Shown here piece by piece: positions 38,577 through 46,303 of a stretch of DNA of 64,000 nt. The notes below the pieces were generated by a model, which was not told the DNA's origin, did not search any database, and saw nothing but the letters and a program-made list of their open reading frames with translations. A program made the position numbers and the translations under genes. Each line of letters starts with the position of its first letter. Position 1 is the stretch's first letter. Source of the stretch: Lysinibacillus sphaericus OT4b.31 (GTDB taxonomy: Bacteria; Bacillota; Bacilli; Bacillales_A; Planococcaceae); contig NZ_KB933398.1 of assembly GCF_000392615.1 (NCBI RefSeq), positions 2,432,966-2,496,965 of the forward strand, in the 5' to 3' direction.

Positions 38577-39569
38577 ATGTCTAGAAAAGTAAAAGAATTG
38601 AGAATGGATGATGTTGTTTTTAAGCCTAGCTTACAACCTAAACAATCCGGAGATAATACCACCAAACGTAAACCCGATTCAATCCCAATAGGTCAAGTAC
38701 TTGAAACAGTAAACCGACAAATGCAATTACAAGGACTAAGACATAAGACTTTGTTGACTTATAACCAGACGATGCAAAAATTTGTAGAGTTTTTAAATAT
38801 TGAAACGGTGGATGATATTAATAAAGAAGGGTTTATGGAGTGGTTAGAATCACTCAGTCATTTAGACAAGACAACTCAAGCTAATAGATTTAGATTTGTA
38901 TCAGCTATATTAACGAGATTTTATGATAACGGTTGGATTCAAGGTAATAAATTTTGGAAGGACGTTAAAATTAAAGTTGATAAAAAAGTAAAAAAAGCAG
39001 CAGACGAAAGAGAGTTAGAAATATTACTATCGGTGATCGACACTACCACATGGCTTGGTTGGCGTGACGTAACAGTTTTACTTCTACTATATAGGACTGG
39101 CATACGTATTCACACTTTAACAAGCCTAAAAGAGGAACATATCGATTTTAATGAAAAAATGTTGGTTTTATCTGGCGATATAATGAAGAATGGGCAAGTT
39201 TTGAAGATTCCTTTAGAAGATGAATTATTAATGTTGCTAGAACGCTTAATTAAGCAAAATCATGAGGTTAGGAAACGTTATAAAGAGAAAAATGATTATG
39301 TTTTCATTACGAAGAGTGGAAAGCCAACTTTGAATGACTATTCCCATAATAATGCTATATCAAAGCGTATAAACGCTTACTCAAAAAAATATGGGCTTTC
39401 AATATCACCGCACAAAATACGTAGGTTATATGCAACTAATCTTGTACGTAAAAAAGTACCTTTAGCAATTATATCGAAGGCACTTGGTCATAGTTCGTAT
39501 GAAGTCACACAGCGTTATATCGAAATGGATGTAGATGAAGTGGCTGATACTTTACGTAAGTATTTATGA
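38577..39569 (+). CDS. int: Tyrosine recombinase / phage integrase
   Basis: The 330-residue recombinase has a SAM-like core-binding domain (about 35-145) and a catalytic domain with Arg176 region (RTGIRIHTL), HKIRR (His279, Arg282), GHSS (His305) and nucleophile Tyr314 in QRYIEM. It should integrate and excise the prophage. It reads rightward, into the prophage, which is less common than facing the attachment site. GAAAGGAAG precedes ATG 38577. Confidence 0.9.
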   Translation: MSRKVKELRMDDVVFKPSLQPKQSGDNTTKRKPDSIPIGQVLETVNRQMQLQGLRHKTLLTYNQTMQKFVEFLNIETVDDINKEGFMEWLESLSHLDKTTQANRFRFVSAILTRFYDNGWIQGNKFWKDVKIKVDKKVKKAADERELEILLSVIDTTTWLGWRDVTVLLLLYRTGIRIHTLTSLKEEHIDFNEKMLVLSGDIMKNGQVLKIPLEDELLMLLERLIKQNHEVRKRYKEKNDYVFITKSGKPTLNDYSHNNAISKRINAYSKKYGLSISPHKIRRLYATNLVRKKVPLAIISKALGHSSYEVTQRYIEMDVDEVADTLRKYL

Positions 39570-40324
39570 TGAATTAACAACAATAAAAAAGAAAAAGAGA
39601 GTTACCTATTTGCGGTAGCCGACTCTCAACACTCAATTAGCAGTACACCAATACAACTAAATATGAGCGAATATAGCCTTCATTTTACTTGAAAAAAAGT
39701 GAAAATGCAAAGGTCTAGTTTCCTATTGTCTTTTTTAGATGATAGCAGCTCTTTGGTGGTTGTCAATAACACCAATTGAAATTAAACTGGTCAGGTTTGT
39801 CGTACCGATGCACAAAAGCGACTAGGACACAATACGGCATTCCCTTGTTTGTGCTAGTGTCTGAATGTGGTTGACGCACATAATCGGTCAGGAGTGGAAG
39901 GTCTGAATGATTACGGTCATGCAGAATACACGATACATTGTAATTGTTGCTGAGTTCCTCATAACAGTAGGATAAGCATTTACGATACATGCAGAGGTGT
40001 GTAGGGGGATTACAAGACGTTTCGAGGGCAGAAGTAGAAACTACGTGTATTGATTCGAAAGGATCACGATTAAACAGGGGCATACAATACGGATACCTTG
40101 ATTGAGGATTCATGGAATCGGCTGTCTATGTTAGTTGATTCTTTTTTGAGTCGCTAACGTAGGCAACCGAAATCAGCACCAAGCCGTTTTCCTTATCTCG
40201 GCTTCATGATGGGGACGGTAAACAAGCTTGTCAATAAAAAATCTTTAATATTTCATAATATTTCTTTTAATAGAAAATATTTCTTGTAGTATAATAGGAG
40301 TAGATTTATTGAACTACTTTATAG
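39570..40324. other. Region between integrase and cargo genes
   Basis: It contains GAGAGT/ACTCTC hairpin DNA (39598-39627), then about 39760-40200 with visibly higher G+C. One minus-strand frame there (39763-40113, 116 codons, Cys- and His-rich, no ribosome-binding site) is not supported as a gene. Before the next gene, AATATTTC occurs at 40247, 40257 and 40276, about one and two helix turns apart, followed by TATAAT at 40290-40295. Confidence 0.4.
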
Positions 40325-41137
40325 TTGAAAGTTGGGATATTGTTGATAAAAGAAATAATCGAAAAGATGGACACCTTAATACCAATATTGACTTTGATAT
40401 TTGGCGGTATTAGTCTTCGCAGTGTATTCATATCGTTTTATACATCTCTATCTTACGATTCATTTGATATGAGATTATTACAAAGAGATAAGTTTGCAAT
40501 GATCAAATTTAAAAAAAATATAAGTATATTTCTGATTATTATTCCTGTATATTGTGCATTAGCATTCTTATTAGCATATGAAGCAATAATTTTCCCAGAA
40601 TTTATTTCGATATTTAGTATTGCTTTCCTTGTTTCTACTGTAGGCATAATACTTCGCTATTTAGTATCTTTTTTAGAGTTTATCTTTATAAAAAGTGTTA
40701 ACATTAGATGGTTACATTGGGTAAAAATCCTCTTAGGTAAACTTTCTTTTATTTATAAAGTGAATGTTAAAACAAAAATTTATATGACATTAGCTTTCTT
40801 GCTTTTTTCTCTAACAATGCTTGCTTATGGGTATATTGCTGGTGTAGAAACGGTATTTACTAGCCTAACAGATTATTTAATAACAATGATAGGGATTTCA
40901 TTTTTATTAATATATTCGTTAAAACCAGATACTAAATCTATTGATTACATCTTTAAAGAAGAAAATGATAATTTAATCAACTTGTTAGAAAAGTATGAGA
41001 TTACAGAAGATCTAAGATTAGAGTACTTTTTGACTGATTCAATAGCTGTACTTTCAACTGAAGATAGAGTATTCAGAGTAATTAAACGAATATCGGAATC
41101 TAAAAGTACATACGAGATATATAAAATTAATGAGTAA
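40325..41137 (+). CDS. Prophage cargo: multi-span membrane protein
   Basis: The frame starts at TTG 40325 (alternatives TTG 40340 and ATG 40367; none has a good ribosome-binding site) and encodes up to 270 residues. There are about five hydrophobic segments (near 18-38, 62-82, 90-120, 150-172 and 185-200) and a soluble C-terminal tail of about 65 residues. No family is recognised. It lies between integrase and repressor, where lysogenic-conversion and superinfection-exclusion genes usually sit, and is followed at 38 bp by another unknown gene. Confidence 0.6.
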   Translation: MKVGILLIKEIIEKMDTLIPILTLIFGGISLRSVFISFYTSLSYDSFDMRLLQRDKFAMIKFKKNISIFLIIIPVYCALAFLLAYEAIIFPEFISIFSIAFLVSTVGIILRYLVSFLEFIFIKSVNIRWLHWVKILLGKLSFIYKVNVKTKIYMTLAFLLFSLTMLAYGYIAGVETVFTSLTDYLITMIGISFLLIYSLKPDTKSIDYIFKEENDNLINLLEKYEITEDLRLEYFLTDSIAVLSTEDRVFRVIKRISESKSTYEIYKINE

Positions 41138-41175
41138 AGTTCACTGAAATAAAGAGTTATTTGGAGGAAAAAGAA

Positions 41176-42258
41176 TTGAAGGACTATTTAAAAACTATAA
41201 ATTATGATTTACATGGATTAAAAAAACTAATATTAGAAGGAAGTAATTCTCTAAATTTTAGCTCTGGACCAGTATTCTCTATCTTTCGTGATATTTGTAT
41301 AGCTCTTTATGAAACTAACAAAGTATTAAAAAAAGACAGTGTTATACTTTCTGATTTGCCCCAAATAGAAGTAATTGAAGAAATTAGAAATAAGGTAAAG
41401 ACAAATCAAGGTTTTCAAAATAGGGAAATTTTCAATAAGCTCCTTGATGGACATAAAAGTATTTTTGGAGATGATATTGATAACTTGGGATTCTATATAG
41501 ATAATAATACATTGGCTAGTAGTACTTTATTCCCAACTTTTGTTTTCGCTAATACACATTATTTAAATACTTTGTTTAATGAATATGATAGTAACGATCA
41601 CACAAACCTTGACACTACTATTGCTTCATTGATACAAGTAATTTTAGCTTTGATAAATCAACCGATACATTTAGACTCTAAACCATTTAAAAATATTAAT
41701 GAGAAAGAGTATGTACTTAAAGATGTTTGGGATAAAAGGTTTTACACCGAAGATATAATTTATAATGTACTTTTTACAAGACTTCTTCTTATTCAAAATG
41801 AACTAACTACCTGTACTTGGCTAGAAAATCATCTGGATTATCAATCACCTAAATTTAATTTAGATAAATACATTCTATTACGTTTAACCTCCATTAAGTT
41901 ATTTGAAACAATGAGGAATCTATTGGATATGAGGGACAGAGCTGAACTCCAAGAATATTGGATTGATCTCAATTTGAATAGTTTGGACTATTTGCTTGAT
42001 GAATATGAAAATACATTTGGAGAAGAGATGAAAACATTAAGAAATATGCTTCATTATAATAATATGGGAATTAATTTTTATGATTACCTTCAGCAACAAA
42101 TTCAAAAAGATAATGAGTACCCAGATAAATTATTAAAAGTTATATTTAAATACACTTATGAGATTAGAAGAAGTATCTCAGATACTATCAACATCCAATC
42201 ATATAAAAGTATGAGCGACCTTGAAAAAATATCTTGTATAATTAATAGTAGTACTTAA
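41176..42258 (+). CDS. Prophage cargo: hypothetical helical protein
   Basis: The 360-residue protein has start TTG 41176, with GGAGG at 41163-41167 spaced 8 nt. It is mainly helical and soluble. EMKTLRNMLHYNNMG near residue 300 resembles the Arg-Asn...His surface of HEPN-like helical bundles, but the Arg-to-His spacing is three, shorter than the usual four to six, so this is only a hint. It is paired with the membrane protein upstream. A role in defence or exclusion is inference. Confidence 0.6.
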   Translation: MKDYLKTINYDLHGLKKLILEGSNSLNFSSGPVFSIFRDICIALYETNKVLKKDSVILSDLPQIEVIEEIRNKVKTNQGFQNREIFNKLLDGHKSIFGDDIDNLGFYIDNNTLASSTLFPTFVFANTHYLNTLFNEYDSNDHTNLDTTIASLIQVILALINQPIHLDSKPFKNINEKEYVLKDVWDKRFYTEDIIYNVLFTRLLLIQNELTTCTWLENHLDYQSPKFNLDKYILLRLTSIKLFETMRNLLDMRDRAELQEYWIDLNLNSLDYLLDEYENTFGEEMKTLRNMLHYNNMGINFYDYLQQQIQKDNEYPDKLLKVIFKYTYEIRRSISDTINIQSYKSMSDLEKISCIINSST

Positions 42259-42399
42259 ATATTTTTTAACAACAATCAAATTAAAACAGTTTCTTTTTGC
42301 AACTAGTATCTACTACTATGGATAATTTGACATTCATTATTCAATAAATTACTATTATAGTAATTGAATAGATAATATTAACAATAGGTACTACATTTT

Positions 42400-42535
42400 G
42401 TAGTTTAAATTGGGAAGTCGGAGTAGATTAATCTTATTCTTAAAGCCGACGCTGTTTACGCAACTGTGAATGCTGATAAAGCAAGCCAGGAGACCAGCCA
42501 AACACAATTATTATTACTCTTCGGAGTAAAGTGTT
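42400..42535 (+). ncRNA. Cobalamin-riboswitch-like RNA
   Basis: Core elements occur in riboswitch order: GGGAAGTCGGAG (42412-42423), GCCGAC closing the GTCGG stem (42445-42450), ACGCAACTGTGAATGC (42458-42473) and the B12 box AGCCAGGAGACCAGCC (42484-42499). A stem TTACTC-TTCG-GAGTAA flanked by AAACAC/GTGTTT follows at once and could be the expression platform. In cellular genes this RNA represses B12 synthesis or uptake when cobalamin binds. Here the next gene is a 33-residue membrane peptide in a prophage. Confidence 0.72.
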
Positions 42536-42621
42536 TGCTAGTTCATGCGTATTTTTAAACAGCATTTCAAGCCACTTTACTGAGGAGCTATTCAATAATT
42601 CTTGGTAAAGAGGTGATTAAA

Positions 42622-42723
42622 ATGGAAATGCTAAACATTTTTCTTTCTATTGCTACTTTTATATGTTTATTGATTTTTGGTTTAGTAAACATAGTATTAA
42701 AAATAATTGAGTTAAACAAATGA
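42622..42723 (+). CDS. Holin-like / type I toxin-like peptide, 33 aa
   Basis: ATG 42622 with AAAGAGGTGA 5 nt upstream encodes MEMLNIFLSIATFICLLIFG and ends LKIIELNK. This is one long membrane helix with a short charged tail. Size, layout and the tight terminator (42730-42763) fit the small holin-like toxins of type I toxin-antitoxin loci in Firmicute prophages, where an antisense RNA silences the mRNA. An antisense promoter was not identified. A B12-controlled peptide is the alternative reading. Confidence 0.7.
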   Translation: MEMLNIFLSIATFICLLIFGLVNIVLKIIELNK

Positions 42724-42729
42724 TCTTAG

Positions 42730-42763
42730 AGCGCAGCCATTTGATTGGTTTGCGCTTTTTTTA
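42730..42763 (+). terminator. Terminator after the holin-like peptide
   Basis: AGCGCAGCC pairs with GGTTTGCGCT (one bulge) and is followed by seven T. Confidence 0.85.
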
Positions 42764-42825
42764 TTTTTATTCAACTTAGATTTAAATAGTATAAAAAGGA
42801 CTAGCTATGTGCTAATCCTCTAATA

Positions 42826-43182
42826 TCAGTTAAACTTTTTATTTGCTAATTGTTTAGCTAATAGTATGGTGTTTTCTACAGAGGCTATCAATAATTCCTT
42901 CTCTGCCTCGTCTAACTCGTTTATTATTTCATGTAGCTTTTTGTCAGCATCACTCTTGTCGTTAGGTTTAGGAACAAAATAATTTTTCTGATCACTACGT
43001 CCTAACAGGTAATCAATAGATGTATCAAAATAATTTGCTATAGTAATTAGTTTATCAATGCCAGGAGTAGAGGTGTCCCATTTTCTAATTTGACCATTGG
43101 AAATCCCATTTTTTCTCTCTAACTCAGCAATTGTTATCTTTTTTTCTTTACAGAGTGTTTTTATTCTTTCAACCAAACTCAT
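42826..43182 (-). CDS. XRE-family phage repressor
   Basis: The 118-residue protein has an N-terminal helix-turn-helix (KKITIAELERKNGISNGQIR) in the typical 60-residue XRE fold, ending YLLGRSD, then a short helical C-terminus (about 70-115) for dimerisation. There is no LexA-like protease domain, so induction must act differently from RecA-stimulated self-cleavage. It is divergent from the early region, with symmetrical operators in between. Confidence 0.88.
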   Translation of the reverse strand: MSLVERIKTLCKEKKITIAELERKNGISNGQIRKWDTSTPGIDKLITIANYFDTSIDYLLGRSDQKNYFVPKPNDKSDADKKLHEIINELDEAEKELLIASVENTILLAKQLANKKFN

Positions 43183-43218
43183 TCGTCATATCAACCTTTC
43201 TAGTGTTTATAGAAAAAA

Positions 43219-43271
43219 TATCAAATAAGTTAATGATATAGTTTGACAATTAGTTTATTTGATAATATACT
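43219..43271 (+). promoter_or_regulatory. Early promoter with paired operator half-sites
   Basis: TTGACA (43243-43248), 17 bp, TATACT (43266-43271) is a consensus promoter reading right. TATCAAATAA (43219-43228) and its exact inverse TTATTTGATA (43255-43264) flank the -35, the second lying in the spacer. This is the expected layout for repression by the adjacent XRE protein. Confidence 0.8.
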
Positions 43272-43509
43272 GTGTTCATAAGCAAAGTTATTACTAAAAA
43301 AAGAGTATAAAAAAGACAACCTACAAACACATTTATTTCGTTGGGGAACGGGTAAAGTGTAGATTTCACAGGCTTTTTTAAAGTCTTATTTAGCTATGCA
43401 TAAATAATATCATATAAGATAATTTGTGTAAATGAATATTATCTAAAAAGCTAATTGATTAACTTATATTTAAATATGATTAAACTTAAACACAAAGAGG
43501 AGAGATTAT
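43272..43509 (+). other. Untranslated early leader
   Basis: Between the early promoter and the first gene I see no gene. There is a terminator-like GTGTAGATTTCACAG...CTTTTTTAAAG stretch (about 43357-43386) that could attenuate early transcription, and AT-rich DNA after it. Confidence 0.35.
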
Positions 43510-44433
43510 ATGAGCAGCCTATATAGCGTTTTACACCCGAATTATAGAGGGACAAAAAAGTACAGTGTTTTGGTATCTACACAGATTTTAGTGGTATCCG
43601 ATTTTACCGAATATAAAGGAAATAAATTATTAAATCGTAATGCGTATTTAAAATATGGAGATAAATTTAATAGGGTAATGGTGCAGCTAAGTGGAGAAAA
43701 AACATTAGTTGAGGTCAAAGAGGCTTCTTACACAGTGCGAAAAAAGAATTATTATAACACTGTAATTGATGTTCTGCTTGCATTTGACGTGTTTGCAAAT
43801 AGCGCTGAAGAAGCTGTCAAAAAGATGAGAAGAACACTAGAAGGGGATATAGTAATCAACAACTTTATATTAATCGATGCGGATACATCAAGAATGGATT
43901 TTGATTGTGAAGTCTTATCATATCAGTTCGATGATAGTTATCTAATTAAAGAGATCACGATATATGATGAAATGCCTAAGAAATATGAGCAACTTGCGTC
44001 ACTAAAAGTATTTGTGAAGGGTGATATACCTAAATTAATAGAGGGCATTATTCCAGAAGAAGTACCAGAATGCTTTGGAGAGTGGATTGTTCCGTATAAA
44101 TCGGATGATTTATCAAATGATGATATTTACAAATTTGAGGGATTTAAACTGACTATCGAAGGTTTAAAAAAGATAGATTATAAATTACTCCCTATATCCT
44201 TTAACGTGATAGGAGAGGGGGTAGCAGAATTCTATTTTGCTTTTAATTTCAATGTATATGGTTATAGTCCTGATCATGTAAGCGACTTATTTGAACAAAT
44301 TTTCAATCAAGAAAATATAAAAATAGATGATTTCATATTTATAGATGATGAAAATTTTATCACAACAAAACTAGAAGTCATTAAAATCTATGACACTATA
44401 GTTGAAGAGGTTGCACAAGAATATGGACGATAA
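43510..44433 (+). CDS. Prophage early protein with internal duplication
   Basis: The 307-residue acidic protein contains two similar segments: AFDVFANSAEEAVKKMRRTL...NNFILIDADT (about 91-140) and AFNFNVYGYSPDHVSDLFEQ...DDFIFIDDEN (about 243-290). Each has a strand-helix-strand-strand pattern. No family recognised. AAAGAGGAG precedes ATG 43510. It is the first gene under the early promoter, and a 45-residue ORF overlaps its end. Confidence 0.65.
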   Translation: MSSLYSVLHPNYRGTKKYSVLVSTQILVVSDFTEYKGNKLLNRNAYLKYGDKFNRVMVQLSGEKTLVEVKEASYTVRKKNYYNTVIDVLLAFDVFANSAEEAVKKMRRTLEGDIVINNFILIDADTSRMDFDCEVLSYQFDDSYLIKEITIYDEMPKKYEQLASLKVFVKGDIPKLIEGIIPEEVPECFGEWIVPYKSDDLSNDDIYKFEGFKLTIEGLKKIDYKLLPISFNVIGEGVAEFYFAFNFNVYGYSPDHVSDLFEQIFNQENIKIDDFIFIDDENFITTKLEVIKIYDTIVEEVAQEYGR

Positions 44434-44560
44434 ACTAAGAGATGTCGAACAATGTTACTCAGGTTATTTGGAAATAGAAAACAAACAAGAGTTTGAGAAA
44501 GTCATAAGTGAGTTGTTATGTGATTTGGGGTCACTAGACGCTTATAACCTTCTCACATAA
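44423..44560 (+). CDS. Small acidic ORF overlapping the previous gene
   Basis: ATG 44423 lies 11 nt inside the end of the preceding gene and opens 45 codons (MDDKLRDVEQCYSGYLEIEN...) ending at TAA 44560. The overlap suggests translational coupling. The sequence is protein-like and acidic; function unknown. Confidence 0.5.
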   Translation: MDDKLRDVEQCYSGYLEIENKQEFEKVISELLCDLGSLDAYNLLT

Positions 44561-44581
44561 CTGAAACTATGTTAGATAAAA

Positions 44582-44716
44582 CGACCTTCTTCTAAGCCCT
44601 ACCAAAAGCCAAAGAAGAAAAGTCGCAAGTAGTCGGAGGGGATTTATTCCCCTTCCCTATTGATAATAATATTATTTACTAATTTACGCAAATTTTGACT
44701 TCGACTAGCTACTTGC
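44582..44716 (+). other. Densely structured non-coding segment
   Basis: Three inverted repeats are packed here: CGACCTTCTTC/GAAGAAAAGTCG (44582-44625), GCAAGTAGTCG with CGACTAGCTACTTGC (44625-44635 and 44702-44716), and GGGGA/TCCCC (44638-44652) nested inside the second. No gene lies between 44561 and 45073. It could be a structured RNA or a replication-related site; the rest of the gap is AT-rich. Confidence 0.5.
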
Positions 44717-45073
44717 AAAAGTTACTATTATTTTTGGATGAGTTTAAGATCAGCTAATAAAAATTTGCATTTAGTGTTAGAGGGGATACTAAAAAAGTTT
44801 TAAGGCTCGACTGTCACTTCTCGAACTTTTACATTATAATATTAATAAATACATAGAAAATTAACGAAACGCAAATAAACACTTACAAACTAATTGTAAA
44901 TGTGTTGATTTTGTTCTACCTATATTTAGAATGGTGGTAGATTAATATGTGTAAGGTTGCTATTTAGAAAATTATAACATGAAGGGAGAACGAGTGTAAA
45001 TAGATTTCGGTAATATAATACACATTATTTTACCTATACATCCCTTTAAAAGGTAAAAGAAAGGAGAACGCAG

Positions 45074-45262
45074 ATGCAAGAAACTAAGTACTATACGATT
45101 TTTAATAAAAATTTAGCTTGTGCATTGTCATACTTGACTGGTCAAAAATTTTATACGTTTGATTCGTTTGAGGATGCAAATAAAAAAGTGTACAGCTTTG
45201 AACGAACAGATAGATTAAACAAGGCGATGACACAAATTCAGCAATTGAAAAATTCAAACTAA
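45074..45262 (+). CDS. Small phage protein (DUF5659-like)
   Basis: The 62-residue protein has the pattern YYTIFNKNLACALSYLTGQK then VYSFERTDRLNKAM, seen in many small Firmicute phage and plasmid proteins that I associate with DUF5659. The function is unknown. AAAGGAGAACG precedes the ATG. It lies 18 bp upstream of the replication-protein candidate. Confidence 0.6.
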   Translation: MQETKYYTIFNKNLACALSYLTGQKFYTFDSFEDANKKVYSFERTDRLNKAMTQIQQLKNSN

Positions 45263-45280
45263 AATAGGAGAGTACATTAT

Positions 45281-45955
45281 ATGAGCGAACAAGTAAATAA
45301 CAATTATTTTGAAGAGATATTTAATAGTATAGAGATGTTACCAGAGCAACCAAGAAAGAAATATCGAATCGTAATACAAATACCCAACAGCGTCATCAAA
45401 AATAGGGATATCACTGTAAATGCATTTGCACTTTATATCTATTTAAAGCGCGAGTCCTTCAAGAAACGTGACAGTAAATTACAGCTAGATCACAAAAGGG
45501 TGCGTCACAAACTAGGAATGAAGGATAATCGACCATTATTAGCAGCGTTTCAGAATCTACATAGTCAAGGATTAATAGAAGAAGAGATTTTAAAGATGCC
45601 TATACATAGTCCACTAATCATTACACTATTAGAGGTTGCTACAGAGCCTTTTACGCAACTACCAATTGAGTTACTCGACAAGGTTAATATAATAAAGCCT
45701 TGCGGTCTAAGACTTTTATATTATTACGAATCCTTTATTAATCGTAAGCAGATATTGAGACTATTCGCTTTCCCTTGTTTTGAAACAATCAAGGATGACA
45801 CTGGAATAAGTCATAACGCTATCATTAAATACAATAACCTATTGGTTAAAAATAAAATGTTAAAGATAGATAAGCACAAAGCTGAACAAGGTGAATACGG
45901 ATTCGAGAAATGGAATAATCACTATTCCGTACTATGGGATAAGATAATTAGTTAG
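45281..45955 (+). CDS. Replication initiator-like protein (winged-helix)
   Basis: The 224-residue protein begins, after an acidic N-terminus, with IPNSVIKNRDITVNAFALYI and then KLQLDHKRVRHKLGMKDNRP, a winged-helix arrangement like RepA_N/DnaD-type initiators. A second winged-helix-like segment is at about 130-210 (DDTGISHNAIIKYNNLLVKN). It may bind the iteron-like repeats 200 bp downstream. AATAGGAGAG precedes ATG 45281. Assignment to replication is inference. Confidence 0.55.
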   Translation: MSEQVNNNYFEEIFNSIEMLPEQPRKKYRIVIQIPNSVIKNRDITVNAFALYIYLKRESFKKRDSKLQLDHKRVRHKLGMKDNRPLLAAFQNLHSQGLIEEEILKMPIHSPLIITLLEVATEPFTQLPIELLDKVNIIKPCGLRLLYYYESFINRKQILRLFAFPCFETIKDDTGISHNAIIKYNNLLVKNKMLKIDKHKAEQGEYGFEKWNNHYSVLWDKIIS

Positions 45956-46153
45956 ATAAATACATAATTTATATTTAATAGTCTACATATAATAATAGAA
46001 GAAGATAGAAGTAGTCGTACATAATTTAGTAGAAGAAGAGAGAAGAAGAAAATTTGAATCAGATGAGCAATGAACATTGCGCAGATGAAATACTGTATCT
46101 TAATTATCTTAATTATATTTACTTCTTGTTACACTCCTTTTTATGCAAGGTAA

Positions 46154-46219
46154 GGTAGTGAAAAAAGGAATCAGAGGTTGCAGAAAAAGGAATCAGAGGT
46201 AGTGAAAAAAGGAGTTAGG
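46154..46219 (+). repeat. Three 22-bp iteron-like direct repeats, putative replication origin
   Basis: GGTAGTGAAAAAAGGAATCA+GA (46154-46175) is followed directly by GGTTGCAGAAAAAGGAATCA+GA (46176-46197) and a partial third copy, GGTAGTGAAAAAAGGAGTTA (46198-46217). The 22-bp period puts the copies on one helix face. The repeats lie in a gene-free AT- and purine-rich stretch (45956-46303) between the initiator candidate and the polymerase-like gene. Confidence 0.65.
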
Positions 46220-46303
46220 TAAAAGTGATAAAAAAATAAGGTGATTTTGATGTTATTTTGATATCAATTAAATCAATAAAAAAGGAAGAGGGAATTTAAT
46301 AAT

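Noticed and set aside
39763..40113. 116-codon minus-strand frame next to the integrase
   Set aside because: It has no ribosome-binding site, a high Cys/His content and no recognised family; kept only as a note on the gap.
41176..42258. HEPN ribonuclease call for the cargo protein
   Set aside because: The Arg-to-His spacing in TLRNMLHY is three, not the four to six of the HEPN catalytic motif, and no second motif was seen.
46141..46220. CRISPR-like array
   Set aside because: The 22-bp repeats are directly adjacent without spacers and are diverging; no cas genes occur. They fit iterons better.
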